The position numbers and the translations under genes are program-made. DNA of 64,000 bases from the NCBI RefSeq assembly GCF_029338395.1, contig NZ_CP119809.1:2728001-2792000 (forward strand), given 5' to 3'. Below are positions 56,625-64,000 of the stretch, in pieces. The notes beneath the pieces are model-generated. The model did not search any database and was not told the origin of the DNA. It was given only the letters and a program-made list of their open reading frames with translations. The first letter of the stretch is position 1. Every line of letters begins with the position of its first letter. The stretch comes from Halorussus caseinilyticus (GTDB lineage Archaea; Halobacteriota; Halobacteria; Halobacteriales; Haladaptataceae).

Positions 56625-57946
56625 GTGACAGACAGACCCACGACCGCGGTTCTCGCGCTGGTAGTGGCTCTCGCACCGGCGTTCGGACTTCTCGCGCCAG
56701 CGTTCGGTCTCGGTGTCGCCGCACCTGCGTCCGCGAACGCGGGCGCGGGCGCGGCGACCCCGACCCAAATTTCGGGGTGTACCACCATCGCGGAACCCGG
56801 CGAGTACGTCCTCACCCGCGACGTGACGAACGCGACCCCGAACGCGCCCCGGACCGGTCTCGGGACCTGCATCGCGGTCCGGGCCGACGACGTGACCCTC
56901 CGCGGCGACGGCCACGCCGTCGCCGCGGGTGGGAGTGGCGGGCAACCGGGCGTCGTCGGCGTGCTGGTCGGCGGACGGGAACCCCGGTCGAACGTCACGG
57001 TCCGGAATCTCACGACGACGCGATGGGGTGGCGGAGTCGCCGCGTTGGGCGTCTCCGGCGCGACGTTCCGGAACGTTTCGGCCGTGGACAACCTCGGCGA
57101 CGGCTTCTTCGCGGAGCGGTCGCCCGGTCTCGAAGTCCGCGGCGGGACGATTTCCGGGAGTAACACCGGCCTGTTCGTCCGGAACGCGCCCGGCGCGCGC
57201 CTCGCGGACCTGACCGTCACGGGGAACCTCGCGGGCGTCTCGGTCCGTCAGTCCGACGACGCGACGCTCCGGAACCTCTCGGTCGCCGACCACTCGCAGT
57301 TCGGCGTCGGTCTCTTCCGGTCGGCGAACGCGACCCTCGCGAACTCGACGCTCCGGGACGACGGCTTCGCCGAAGTCGCCCTCGCGCACTCGTCGGACGC
57401 CCGACTCCTCGGCGTCTCGGTGGCCGACGCGCCGGGGTGGGCGGTCTACGCGGTCCGGAACTCGACGGCGGTCGGCCAGCGCGTCCGAATCGGCGAGGCG
57501 GGTCGCTCGTTCGAGGTCCGGGACGCGGCGCTCGACTCGGCGGCCGACGCGCCGCCGCTCCCGACCGACCGACAGGTCGTCGGCGACCCGCTTTGGCGGT
57601 CCCGACCGGTGCGGACGCCCGCCTGTCGCTGTCAGTGGGCTACGACGCCGCCGCGGTCGAACGCGCTCGGACGACCGAGGAGTCGCTGTCGCTCTGGCGA
57701 TTCGACGCGGGCGAGGGCTGGCGGCGCGTCCCGACGACGGTGGACGCCGCCGCCGACACCGCGACGGCCGAGTTCGGGAACCTGACGCGGAACGGGACGG
57801 TCGTCGCCCTCGTCGGCGAGGGATTGGCCGAAGCCGAAAACGGGACGGAGGCTACTGCTCTCCGGCGTCCAGATACTCCTGCTGGACCGCGACGACTTCC
57901 GAGGAGTCCTCGCAGTCGGCGTACCGACGGAGGGGTTCGGCGTTGA
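56625..57946 (+). pseudogene. Second beta-helix gene, frameshifted and 3'-eroded
   Basis: From a GTG at 56625 the frame matches the first beta-helix gene (signal, ISGCTTIAEPGEYVLTRDVT, helix coils) up to about 57590 (ADAPPLPTDRQVVGDPL). The matching continuation (TGADARLSLSVGYDAAAV to [13 protein letters not shown]) lies in another frame; one missing base around 57590-57610 explains this. After about 57850 it reads into the complement of tsr3 and has lost the C-terminal domain of its paralogue, overlapping tsr3 by 95 bases if read through. Both a frameshift and a 3' loss are therefore likely, though a base-call error could explain the first. Confidence 0.75.
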
Positions 57947-58355
57947 GGTCGAGGAACGTCTCGCCCCACGTGAACTTCGAGAGGATTTCCTCGGCGTGGT
58001 CGCGTTCGCCGAGAATCGCCAACGCCCCCGCGAACGCCTCGACGGTGTTCAACTGGAAGGGCTTGCCGTAGTTGACGGGGTTGGCGGCCACGAGAAACGG
58101 GAGCGCGCGGTGGACGCCCGGCATCTCGAACAGGGCTTTTCCGGCGGTCTCCCACGAGCAGTCGAGCGCGACGAGTCGGTCGGTCTCGGCGCGGTCGGCC
58201 GGGGACAGCGCCTGCTCAGCGTGGGGGTTCAGCACGATTCCGTAGGGGGTCGCCCCGGCGCTCCGGTGGAGTTCGGCGAGGTCGAACCGCGCGAGTTTCC
58301 GGGCCGTACACTTGTCGGGGTCGTCGTCGCCCTCGTAGCGGACGTGAAGGTTCAC
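57852..58355 (-). CDS. tsr3: rRNA aminocarboxypropyltransferase Tsr3
   Basis: Tsr3 transfers the aminocarboxypropyl group of SAM to a hypermodified uridine in small-subunit rRNA. The 167-residue protein has the DUF367 pattern: [13 protein letters not shown] at the start, LVALDCSWE (about 62), [26 protein letters not shown] (about 87-112) and [11 protein letters not shown]. The length fits the family. Its end overlaps the eroded beta-helix gene in convergent orientation. Confidence 0.9.
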   Translation of the reverse strand: MNLHVRYEGDDDPDKCTARKLARFDLAELHRSAGATPYGIVLNPHAEQALSPADRAETDRLVALDCSWETAGKALFEMPGVHRALPFLVAANPVNYGKPFQLNTVEAFAGALAILGERDHAEEILSKFTWGETFLDLNAEPLRRYADCEDSSEVVAVQQEYLDAGEQ

Positions 58356-58420
58356 CGGATAGACGTTGGCGAGAGCGGTTCAAAAGTTGCTCGGAGCGCC
58401 AGCACCCGGTGGACCCCTCG

Positions 58421-58562
58421 GCCCGGCGCGCGGGCGCGGCCCGCAAGTGGCCGCGCCCACTCGTGCGAGGGGCGGCCGCGGACGCGGCCGCCGAAGGTGG
58501 GGAGGTGTGAGGCGCGGGACGGTGGGGTCGCGGAGACTCCTCGGAGTCGGTAGTAGCTAGCT
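58421..58562 (+). repeat. Dispersed intergenic element, copy D
   Basis: Perfect hairpin GGGCGCGGCC, loop CGCAAGT, GGCCGCGCCC at 58432-58458, then a second hairpin GGCGGCCGC / GCGGCCGCC shared with copy C. The tail is changed to TAGTAGCTAGCTCCC, keeping only the GCTAGC end. It lies just upstream of tsr3, between tsr3 and the acyl-CoA dehydrogenase gene. The remaining bases to 58668 hold no gene. Confidence 0.7.
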
Positions 58563-58668
58563 CCCTGTAACTTCCGGGCGTCGTCTACCGAGCGTCCAAG
58601 GACGGCTATAGGTGGCCGAAAGAAACTAGAGTACACCTCAAAGAACGATATAGGTGTGTCTATCGGCG

Positions 58669-59832
58669 CTACTCGTAGGCCGCGATACCCGTCAGGTCCT
58701 CGCCCAGAATCAGGGTGTGGATGTCGTGGGTACCCTCGTAGGTGTAGACCGTCTCCATGTTCGCCATGTGGCGCATCGGCGAGTAGTCGGTCGTGATGCC
58801 GTTGCCGCCGAGCATCTCGCGGGCGACTCGGGACTGGTCGCGGGCCATCCGGACGTTGTTGCGCTTGGCCATCGAGACGTGCTGGGGTCGCAGGTCGCCG
58901 CGCTCTTTCAGGTCGGCGAGGCGGTGGGCCAGCAGTTGACTCGTGGTAATCTGGGTCGCCATCTCCGCGAGTTTCTGCTGTTGAATCTGGAACCGACCGA
59001 TGGGACCGCCGAACTGGTCGCGCTCGGTGGCGTACTCGCGGGCCGTCTCGAAGGAGTCGCGGGCCGCGCCGATTGCGCCCCACGCGATGCCGTACCGGGC
59101 CTGCGTGAGACACGAGAGCGGTCCCTTCATCCCTTCGACGCCCGGAAGCACCGCGTCCTCGGGGACGTACACGTCGTTCAGACCGATTTCGCCCGTCACG
59201 GAGGCGCGCATCGAGAGCTTCTCGTCTATCTTGTTGGTGGACACGCCGTCTTTGTCGGTTTCCACGAGGAACCCGCGGACCGGTTCGTCCTCGGCCGAGC
59301 GGTCCCGCGCCCAGACGACCGCCACGTCCGAGATGGGAGAGTTGGTAATCCACGTCTTCGACCCGTTGAGGACGTACTCGCCGTCGTCTTTTTCCGCGTA
59401 GGTCTCCATCCCCGAGGGGTTCGACCCGTGTTCGGGTTCGGTCAGGCCGAAACAACCGACGAGTTCGCCCGTGCCGAGACCCGGAAGCCAGCGCTCTTTC
59501 TGCTCTTCGGACCCGTAGGCGTAGATTGGGTACATCACGAGCGCGCCCTGCACGCTCGCCATCGACCGGATACCGGAGTCGCCCGCTTCCAACTCCTGCA
59601 TCAGCAGGCCGTAGGCTTTCTCGCTCACGTTCGGGAGACCGTAGCCGTCCAGATTCGGCGCGTAGAAGCCGAGTTCGCCCATCTCGGTGATGAGTTCGGT
59701 CGGGAAGGTCCCGGCCTCGAAGTGGTCGGCGATGTCGGGGTTGACCTGCTCCTCGACGAACCGACGGGCAGTATCTCGAATCATCCGCTCTTCCTCGCCG
59801 AGGTCGTCTTCTAGTGAGACGTAATCGAGCAT
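58669..59832 (-). CDS. Acyl-CoA dehydrogenase, glutaryl-CoA dehydrogenase-like
   Basis: The 387-residue flavoenzyme starts MLDYVSLEDDLGEEERMIRDTARRF and has the FAD/acyl-CoA segments CFGLTEPEHGSNP and WITNSPISDVAVVWAR. The C-terminal TYEGTHDIHTLILGEDLTGIAA carries the catalytic Glu and closely follows the glutaryl-CoA dehydrogenase pattern (YEGTHDIHALILG). The enzyme would desaturate, and possibly decarboxylate, glutaryl-CoA in Lys/Trp breakdown; a general short-chain enzyme is the alternative. It stands alone. Confidence 0.88.
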   Translation of the reverse strand: MLDYVSLEDDLGEEERMIRDTARRFVEEQVNPDIADHFEAGTFPTELITEMGELGFYAPNLDGYGLPNVSEKAYGLLMQELEAGDSGIRSMASVQGALVMYPIYAYGSEEQKERWLPGLGTGELVGCFGLTEPEHGSNPSGMETYAEKDDGEYVLNGSKTWITNSPISDVAVVWARDRSAEDEPVRGFLVETDKDGVSTNKIDEKLSMRASVTGEIGLNDVYVPEDAVLPGVEGMKGPLSCLTQARYGIAWGAIGAARDSFETAREYATERDQFGGPIGRFQIQQQKLAEMATQITTSQLLAHRLADLKERGDLRPQHVSMAKRNNVRMARDQSRVAREMLGGNGITTDYSPMRHMANMETVYTYEGTHDIHTLILGEDLTGIAAYE

Positions 59833-59920
59833 GACGGGAGTTGAGTCGGGAACCGTGAAAAACGCTCCTACTCGGACGCAATTTTTGTAGCGTCCTGCGC
59901 CGAGACGTGTCGTCAGACCG

Positions 59921-60337
59921 TCACACTCCGACGTTCTCGTCCCGACTCGCCGCGATGTCGAGGTAAGCGTCGGCTTGTTCGGCGTAGGGACCGCGTTCGA
60001 CCACGCCGTCGGTCTCCTCGTACTCGATGAGACCCATCATCGCCAATTTCGGCAGTTGAGAGTGTCGGAGCGAGGTGAACACGCGCTTGCAGTGTTCTTC
60101 GGACACGAGGTCGATGGGCTTGTTCGTCTCCCACGCCGCGACGGTATCCACTAACTCGCGGAGGTCGAGGGTGCCCTCTGCCTCCCGCAGAGCGACCAAG
60201 ACGTACCGGCTCCGCTTCGAGGACAGCGCGTCGAAAACGTTGTCCTGAGACAGCGGCGGAACGTCGAAGTCCGGTTCCCGCGGGGACGGAGCAGGTGACG
60301 CCGAACGTCCGTTACCGTCGGCTAAATCGTCTTTCAT
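59921..60337 (-). CDS. DUF7344-type winged-helix protein
   Basis: The 138-residue protein has a central wHTH (about 33-115: DNVFDALSSKRSRYVLVALREAEGTLDLRELVDTVAAWE... SLRHSQLPKLAMMGLIEYEETDGVVERG) of the DUF7344 type common in haloarchaea. These are probably transcription regulators. It is divergent from the HPP gene, and the 165-base gap holds a dyad at 60449-60469. Confidence 0.78.
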   Translation of the reverse strand: MKDDLADGNGRSASPAPSPREPDFDVPPLSQDNVFDALSSKRSRYVLVALREAEGTLDLRELVDTVAAWETNKPIDLVSEEHCKRVFTSLRHSQLPKLAMMGLIEYEETDGVVERGPYAEQADAYLDIAASRDENVGV

Positions 60338-60448
60338 TTTCCTATAGTAGTCGGCGAGAAGGGGTGGCTTTGCTGGTTCACTAGTAATGGTTTTTAAATA
60401 CTCGACTCGGCAGAATCGACCGAGTACGTCGATGTCTCTCGTCGGGGT

Positions 60449-60469
60449 TGTCGAACGAGGCGTTCGACA
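60449..60469. promoter_or_regulatory. Perfect 9-bp dyad before the HPP gene
   Basis: TGTCGAACG, spacer AGG, CGTTCGACA lies 34 bases before the HPP start and about 110 bases before the divergent DUF7344 gene. It could be an operator for the nearby wHTH protein or simply a hairpin. Confidence 0.35.
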
Positions 60470-60502
60470 GGACTTTTCCGACTCGCCCGCCGACGAGTAG
60501 CC

Positions 60503-61042
60503 ATGCGCGAGGCGTTACGCGAGAGCGCGACGGCGGGGGTACTGTTGGTCGTCGTCGCGACGCTCGCGGTGCTGACGGGTCGGACGTTCCTCTTCCCGAG
60601 TCTCGGCCCGTCGGCGTTCTTGCTGGCGACTCGGCCGTCAGCGCCGACCAGCGTCCCCCGACGAGTCGCGGGCGGTCACGCGGTGGGCGTCCTCGCCGGA
60701 CTCGTGACATACCACGCCGTCGCGTCGGGCCTCGCGGTCACGGCTCCCCCGCCCGCGCTCACGGGCGCGAGCGCGGCGCTCGCGGCCAGCGGCGTCGTCT
60801 CGGTGGTGCTGACGACCGCCGGGATGGTCGCCGCGGACCTCCGGCACGCGCCCGCCTGCGCGACGACGCTCATCGTCTCGCTCGGGTTGCTCTCGTCGGT
60901 CGCCGACGCCCTGCTGGTCGGGACCTCCATCGCCCTCCTGCTGGCGACCCACCGGGCGCTCCTCGCGGCGGACATCGCGCCCGTGCGGACCGAAGTGGAC
61001 CGAAGCGGACCGACGGCTAACTCGTCCGACCGGACGAGTTAG
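60503..61042 (+). CDS. HPP-family membrane protein
   Basis: The 179-residue protein has four to five helices and the HPP-like motif FPSLGPSAFLLATRPSAP (about residues 31-48) followed by GGHAVGVLAGL. Some HPP proteins take part in nitrite transport in chloroplasts; the role here is unknown. Its C-terminus (PTANSSDRTS) and stop lie within a 30-bp palindrome shared with a convergent lipoprotein gene. Confidence 0.75.
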   Translation: MREALRESATAGVLLVVVATLAVLTGRTFLFPSLGPSAFLLATRPSAPTSVPRRVAGGHAVGVLAGLVTYHAVASGLAVTAPPPALTGASAALAASGVVSVVLTTAGMVAADLRHAPACATTLIVSLGLLSSVADALLVGTSIALLLATHRALLAADIAPVRTEVDRSGPTANSSDRTS

Positions 61043-61044
61043 CC
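61015..61044. terminator. 30-bp palindrome over two convergent stops
   Basis: GGCTAACTCGTCCG, centre AC, CGGACGAGTTAGCC (61015-61044) is a perfect inverted repeat that contains the stop codons of the HPP gene and of the convergent small lipoprotein. It may end transcription in both directions and makes both proteins end in nearly the same residues. Confidence 0.7.
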
Positions 61045-61139
61045 GGTCGTTTCGCTGGCGTGCCACCGCCGCCGGGGACGGCGTTGCACCCGGTGAGGAC
61101 GAGGAGGAGCCAGACTGTCAGGACGGCCGAGCGGCGCAT
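61017..61139 (-). CDS. 40-residue lipoprotein
   Basis: An ATG at 61139 opens MRRSAVLTVWLLLVLTGCNAVPGGGG..., a clear lipobox (LTGC, Cys at residue 18) preceded by a hydrophobic stretch with two Arg. Only 22 residues follow the Cys, ending NSSGRTS. It overlaps the convergent HPP gene by 26 bases through the shared palindrome. It may be a tiny lipoprotein or the start of a larger gene truncated by the palindrome. No other feature is visible. Confidence 0.55.
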   Translation of the reverse strand: MRRSAVLTVWLLLVLTGCNAVPGGGGTPAKRPANSSGRTS

Positions 61140-61246
61140 GGCCCGCGGTTCGACGTTTTCGGATAAAGGGTTTCGGGGATGACCTGTCCGGCGATGGTCG
61201 AAAAGCGGGAGCGTGGCGGGGATTTCGCGCGAGGTGGATTTTTCGA

Positions 61247-61415
61247 CCCGGCGCGTGCGGGCGCGACCACTTGCGGGTCGCGCCCATCCGCGCGAGGGAT
61301 GAGCGAACGAGCGCCGAAGGCGTGAGTGAGCGAATCGGTTGGGGAGGGTGTGGTCCGCGGTTGCTGTGCGGGGCGGTTGCGGTGCGGTCTTGATTGGTTC
61401 CCGCCTGAAGCTAGC
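61247..61415 (+). repeat. Dispersed intergenic element, copy E
   Basis: The hairpin here is GGGCGCGACC, loop ACTTGCG, GGTCGCGCCC (61259-61285): two stem bases differ from copy A but still pair, and the loop is the reverse complement of copy A's loop. The tail TTGATTGGTTCCCGCCTGAA (to 61415) is conserved. The rest of the gap (61140-61246, 61416-61622) holds no gene I can support. Confidence 0.75.
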
Positions 61416-61622
61416 TCATCGCGTCTTCGGTCTTCTCACGGCGCGGTGGCAGTGCGACGCGGTGCTGTTCGTCTCGGGGCGGCGATAGTCGAAGCCGACC
61501 CGTGCCAGCCAGTCGTCTTCGACTAGGTAGAAAGCAATTAGAATCCACCGTAGACAACGGTATATAATTCTATAACAACTCTGAAGATGGCCGAAGGCCG
61601 CCTACAGCATTCCGATTGCCTG

Positions 61623-62339
61623 TTACGCCGAGACCGTACCGCTCTCGCCCGGCGCGTCTACTTCCCGCACCTCGCGGGCGAACTCGCAGAAGTTCTCGAA
61701 GACCAGTTTGGCTTCGCAGGCCGCGTGGTAGTTCTCGTCGTTGATGCCCGCCAAGACCGACTCGATGCGTTCGTCGGGTAGGTCCTTGCCCTTCGTGACC
61801 GACGCCGCCGTCTCGGTGTCGTACTCGGGGTGGAACTGCACGCCGAACACCCGGCCCTTCCGGAAGCCGTGGTTCGAGTAGTCGTTGGTCGCGAGTTCCT
61901 CCGCGCCCGGCGGGAGTTCGACCACCGCGTCCGAGTGGGTGGTGAAGACGGTGAAGCGCCGGTCGATGCCGTCGAACAGGCGCGAGTCGCCGGTGTGTTC
62001 GACTTCCCGGTAGCCGATTTCGTACTCGCCCATGTCGTCTACCTCGCCGCCGAGAACGTCGGCGAGAAGTTGGTGGCCCCAACAGACGCCGAGACACGGG
62101 AGTCCGGCGTCGATGGCGTTTCCGACCCACGCTTTCGTGGGTTCTATCCACTCTTCGTCCCAGTAGACCGACGAGCGAGACCCGGAGACCACAACTCCGT
62201 CGAAGTCGAAGGTCTCGGGCAACTCGCCGCCCGTCGCGTCGAACTCCACGAGGTCGGCGTCCAACTCCCGCCGGAAGTTCCGCCGGGTGTCGGTGCCGTC
62301 GTGGGCGGCGTTCACGAACGCGATTCGCAATCGGCTCAT
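61623..62339 (-). CDS. Class I glutamine amidotransferase-like protein
   Basis: The 238-residue protein has GVVVSGSRSSVYWDEEW, the nucleophile elbow GVCWGHQLLADVLGG (Cys about residue 85), and the His/Glu pair in VFGVQFHPEYDTE. This is the GuaA-like GATase domain alone, as in YfeJ-type or GMP synthase glutaminase-like proteins. Its partner is unknown. It is divergent from the DHH gene. Confidence 0.88.
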   Translation of the reverse strand: MSRLRIAFVNAAHDGTDTRRNFRRELDADLVEFDATGGELPETFDFDGVVVSGSRSSVYWDEEWIEPTKAWVGNAIDAGLPCLGVCWGHQLLADVLGGEVDDMGEYEIGYREVEHTGDSRLFDGIDRRFTVFTTHSDAVVELPPGAEELATNDYSNHGFRKGRVFGVQFHPEYDTETAASVTKGKDLPDERIESVLAGINDENYHAACEAKLVFENFCEFAREVREVDAPGESGTVSA

Positions 62340-62480
62340 TGTCGAACAACAAGCGTCGCTCGGTCAAAAGGGGTTTCGTTACCGGGAAACCTGCCGGTAC
62401 CGCGTCAGGACGGCCAGAGAGCGGTTGAGAGATAATATCATGCATAACCTCTTGGCTCTGTAACGAGAACGTCGAACAGA

Positions 62481-63530
62481 ATGAGCAACGCGACGACCCT
62501 CTACGACCTGCTCTCGGGCGGCGGAGAACTCAGCATCGTCTGTCACAACAATCCCGACCCGGACTGTCTGGCGAGTGCGCTGGCGCTGGGCCGCATCGCC
62601 GCCGACGCGGGAATCGACGAGCGACGAATCCTCTACAGCGGCGACATCTCCCACCAGCAGAACCGGGCGTTCGTCAACCTGCTGGAGATGGACCTCAAGC
62701 AGTTCGACCCCGAGAGCGTGCGCGACCGGCCGGAGGGGACCCTCGTCGCGTTCGTGGACCACTCCGTGCCCGGCGTGAACAACGAGGTTCCCGAGGACGT
62801 TCCGATAGACATCGTGATGGACCACCACCCTGCCGAGGACATAGACGCCCGGTTCGTGGACCACCGCGAGTCGGTCGGCGCGACTGCGACCATCCTCACC
62901 GAGTACGTCCGGGAGTTAGACGTGGAGTTCGACGAGATACTGGCGACCGGACTGCTGTTCGCCATCCGTCGGGAGACGCTGGGGTTCCTCCGCGGCGTGA
63001 CCCCCCACGAGTACGGGGCCGCCCAGACGTTGCACGACTACGCCGACGGGGACATGCTCCGGCGACTCTCGACCCCGGCGGTCAGCGGCGCGACGGTGGA
63101 CGCCATCGCCGACGCGGTGGACAACCGAATCGTCCGGGGGTCGGTCCTCATCTCTCACGTCGGCCGGACGAACGAGCGAGACGCTCTCCCGCAGGCCGCC
63201 GACTACCTCGCCACGCTGGAGGGCGTCGAGACGGCCATCGTCTTCGGTATCGTGGGCGACGAGATAGAACTCAGCGCGCGCTCGACCGACTCGCGGGTCC
63301 ACATCGGCAACGCCCTCCACGACATCTTCGAGGACGTTGGCAGTGCGGGCGGCCACCGCGAGATGGCGGGCGGCCAGATTCCGCTCGGGGTCTTCGCCGA
63401 CCTGACCGCCAGCGGGACCGACGCGGAACTCGTCGGCATCGTCGCGCGGGTCGTCACGAACCGCCTCGTCGCCGGTCTCCACCTCGGTGAGGAGTCCCCG
63501 GAGTCCGGTTCCGGGCCCGACGCGGCGTAA
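62481..63530 (+). CDS. DHH/DHHA1 phosphoesterase
   Basis: The 349-residue protein has motif I HNNPDPDCLASALAL (about residue 22), FVDHSVPG, the DHH motif in IVMDHHPAEDID, and a DHHA1 C-terminal domain with GSAGGHREMAGGQIPLG (about 289-305). Relatives include NrnA-type oligoribonucleases, RecJ-like nucleases and cyclic-di-nucleotide phosphodiesterases. The substrate is not clear. Its start is 141 bases from the GATase gene. Confidence 0.88.
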   Translation: MSNATTLYDLLSGGGELSIVCHNNPDPDCLASALALGRIAADAGIDERRILYSGDISHQQNRAFVNLLEMDLKQFDPESVRDRPEGTLVAFVDHSVPGVNNEVPEDVPIDIVMDHHPAEDIDARFVDHRESVGATATILTEYVRELDVEFDEILATGLLFAIRRETLGFLRGVTPHEYGAAQTLHDYADGDMLRRLSTPAVSGATVDAIADAVDNRIVRGSVLISHVGRTNERDALPQAADYLATLEGVETAIVFGIVGDEIELSARSTDSRVHIGNALHDIFEDVGSAGGHREMAGGQIPLGVFADLTASGTDAELVGIVARVVTNRLVAGLHLGEESPESGSGPDAA

Positions 63531-63552
63531 CTGTCGGTCTCTCCTCGTCAGG

Positions 63553-64000
63553 TCACTTCCCGTCGAGGCGCTCTTCGTCCGCCGACCCGAGGAGGTAGTA
63601 GTCGCCGCCCTCGCGGTGGGCGAGGTCCCCGGTCGGCACCCAGTCCGGGAACGTCTCGCCGTCTCTTCCGTCACCGCCCTCTCCGTCTCTTCCGTCGCTC
63701 GCCAGATAACCGCGGGCCGTCACCGGCCCGCGGAACCGGAGTTCGCCGACCGTACCCTCGGCGACCGGGTTCCCGTCCTCGTCGGCGACTCGGACCTCGC
63801 AGTCCGGGAAGGGTCGGCCCACGCAGTCGGCGTCCGGCGACTCGCCGGACGCCGACTGCGGCGGGCGATAGAGGTTGTTCGGCCCGGTCTCGACCCGACC
63901 GTAGGTCCGGACCACGGGTGCGCACCGGGCCAGTTCCTCGCGGGCGTCCGCGGGGAGCGCCGACCGCGTGCCGACCCACTCGACACTCCCGAAGTCGGTC
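63553..64000 (-). CDS. AMP-binding (acyl-CoA synthetase-like) protein, 3' part
   Basis: The frame is open to the window edge, so the start is outside. The fragment has the ANL-family region YGRVETGPNNLYRPPQ, VGRPFPDCEVRVADEDGNPV, GTVGELRFRGPVTARGYL and the motif WVPTGDLAHREGGDYYLLGSADE. The gene stops at RLDGK, before the usual C-terminal lid domain, so it is short or truncated. The likely reaction is adenylation of a carboxylic acid. Confidence 0.75.
   Translation of the reverse strand, partial: TDFGSVEWVGTRSALPADAREELARCAPVVRTYGRVETGPNNLYRPPQSASGESPDADCVGRPFPDCEVRVADEDGNPVAEGTVGELRFRGPVTARGYLASDGRDGEGGDGRDGETFPDWVPTGDLAHREGGDYYLLGSADEERLDGK

Overview
This is GC-rich, densely coded DNA of a halophilic euryarchaeon (class Halobacteria). 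Predicted proteins are acidic, promoters are TATA boxes about 25-35 bases before start codons (near-leaderless transcripts), exported proteins carry Tat or lipobox signals, and one ends in a PGF-CTERM-type tail. The archaeal information genes present (TBP, an RFC small subunit, eIF1A, thermosome, L40e, Trm1, Tsr3, DUF460, Rio and KH proteins) fit this. I cannot name the genus with confidence. No rRNA or tRNA gene was found. Both ends cut a gene: an FNT transporter on the left and an AMP-binding enzyme on the right.

Layout. 1-10.5 kb: FNT channel end, alpha/beta hydrolase, Gly/Ser-rich lipoprotein, a DUF3800 gene beside a two-repeat CRISPR-like remnant, adenosylhomocysteinase and an MTA/SAH-type deaminase around a secreted Ig-like protein, then hisG. 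10.5-16.6 kb: Fic/Doc-like gene with a convergent micro-ORF, TBP, a frameshifted tRNA-methyltransferase-like gene, thioesterase, a REC-GAF/DUF7504-like pair, RFC small subunit. 16.6-24 kb: a decayed IS200/605-type tnpB element abutting a 5'-truncated secreted-protein gene, a Thr/Glu-repeat secreted protein, RNase Z, a 5'-nucleotidase-like protein. 24-34 kb: DUF460, a wHTH/MazF-like toxin-antitoxin pair, TyrRS, eIF1A, nitroreductase, Rio1, KH protein, thermosome. 34-42 kb: HTH activator, Lrp and GlnA, PAP2, YihY, Trm1, a SWIM-finger protein, a PIT-repeat secreted protein, HisH. 42-49 kb: two secreted thermonuclease-like proteins followed by PhnD-PhnC-PhnE. 49-64 kb: a PQQ-propeller/pseudokinase membrane protein, UDG, DUF99, MBL hydrolase, MazG, L40e, tandem beta-helix proteins (the second broken), Tsr3, a glutaryl-CoA-dehydrogenase-like enzyme, HPP protein, GATase, DHH phosphoesterase.

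How genes may work together. AhcY and the deaminase fit clearing S-adenosylhomocysteine and related nucleosides. Secreted nucleases next to PhnDCE suggest phosphorus recovery from extracellular DNA. eIF1A, Rio1 and the KH protein form a ribosome-biogenesis cluster. Three stretches that look AT-richer than their surroundings (about 2.7-3.7, 10.5-11.6 and 26.2-27.0 kb) hold the DUF3800/CRISPR-like, Fic/Doc-like and toxin-antitoxin loci and look acquired.

The most unexpected material is between genes: a five-copy dispersed element whose hairpin keeps its stem by compensatory change and has its loop flipped in two copies; a second hairpin element right after the stop codons of eIF1A and the thermosome; and a 30-bp palindrome over two convergent stop codons that gives both proteins nearly the same last residues. 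I did not find one unmistakable new multi-gene defence system. All judgments are by eye, without database searches.
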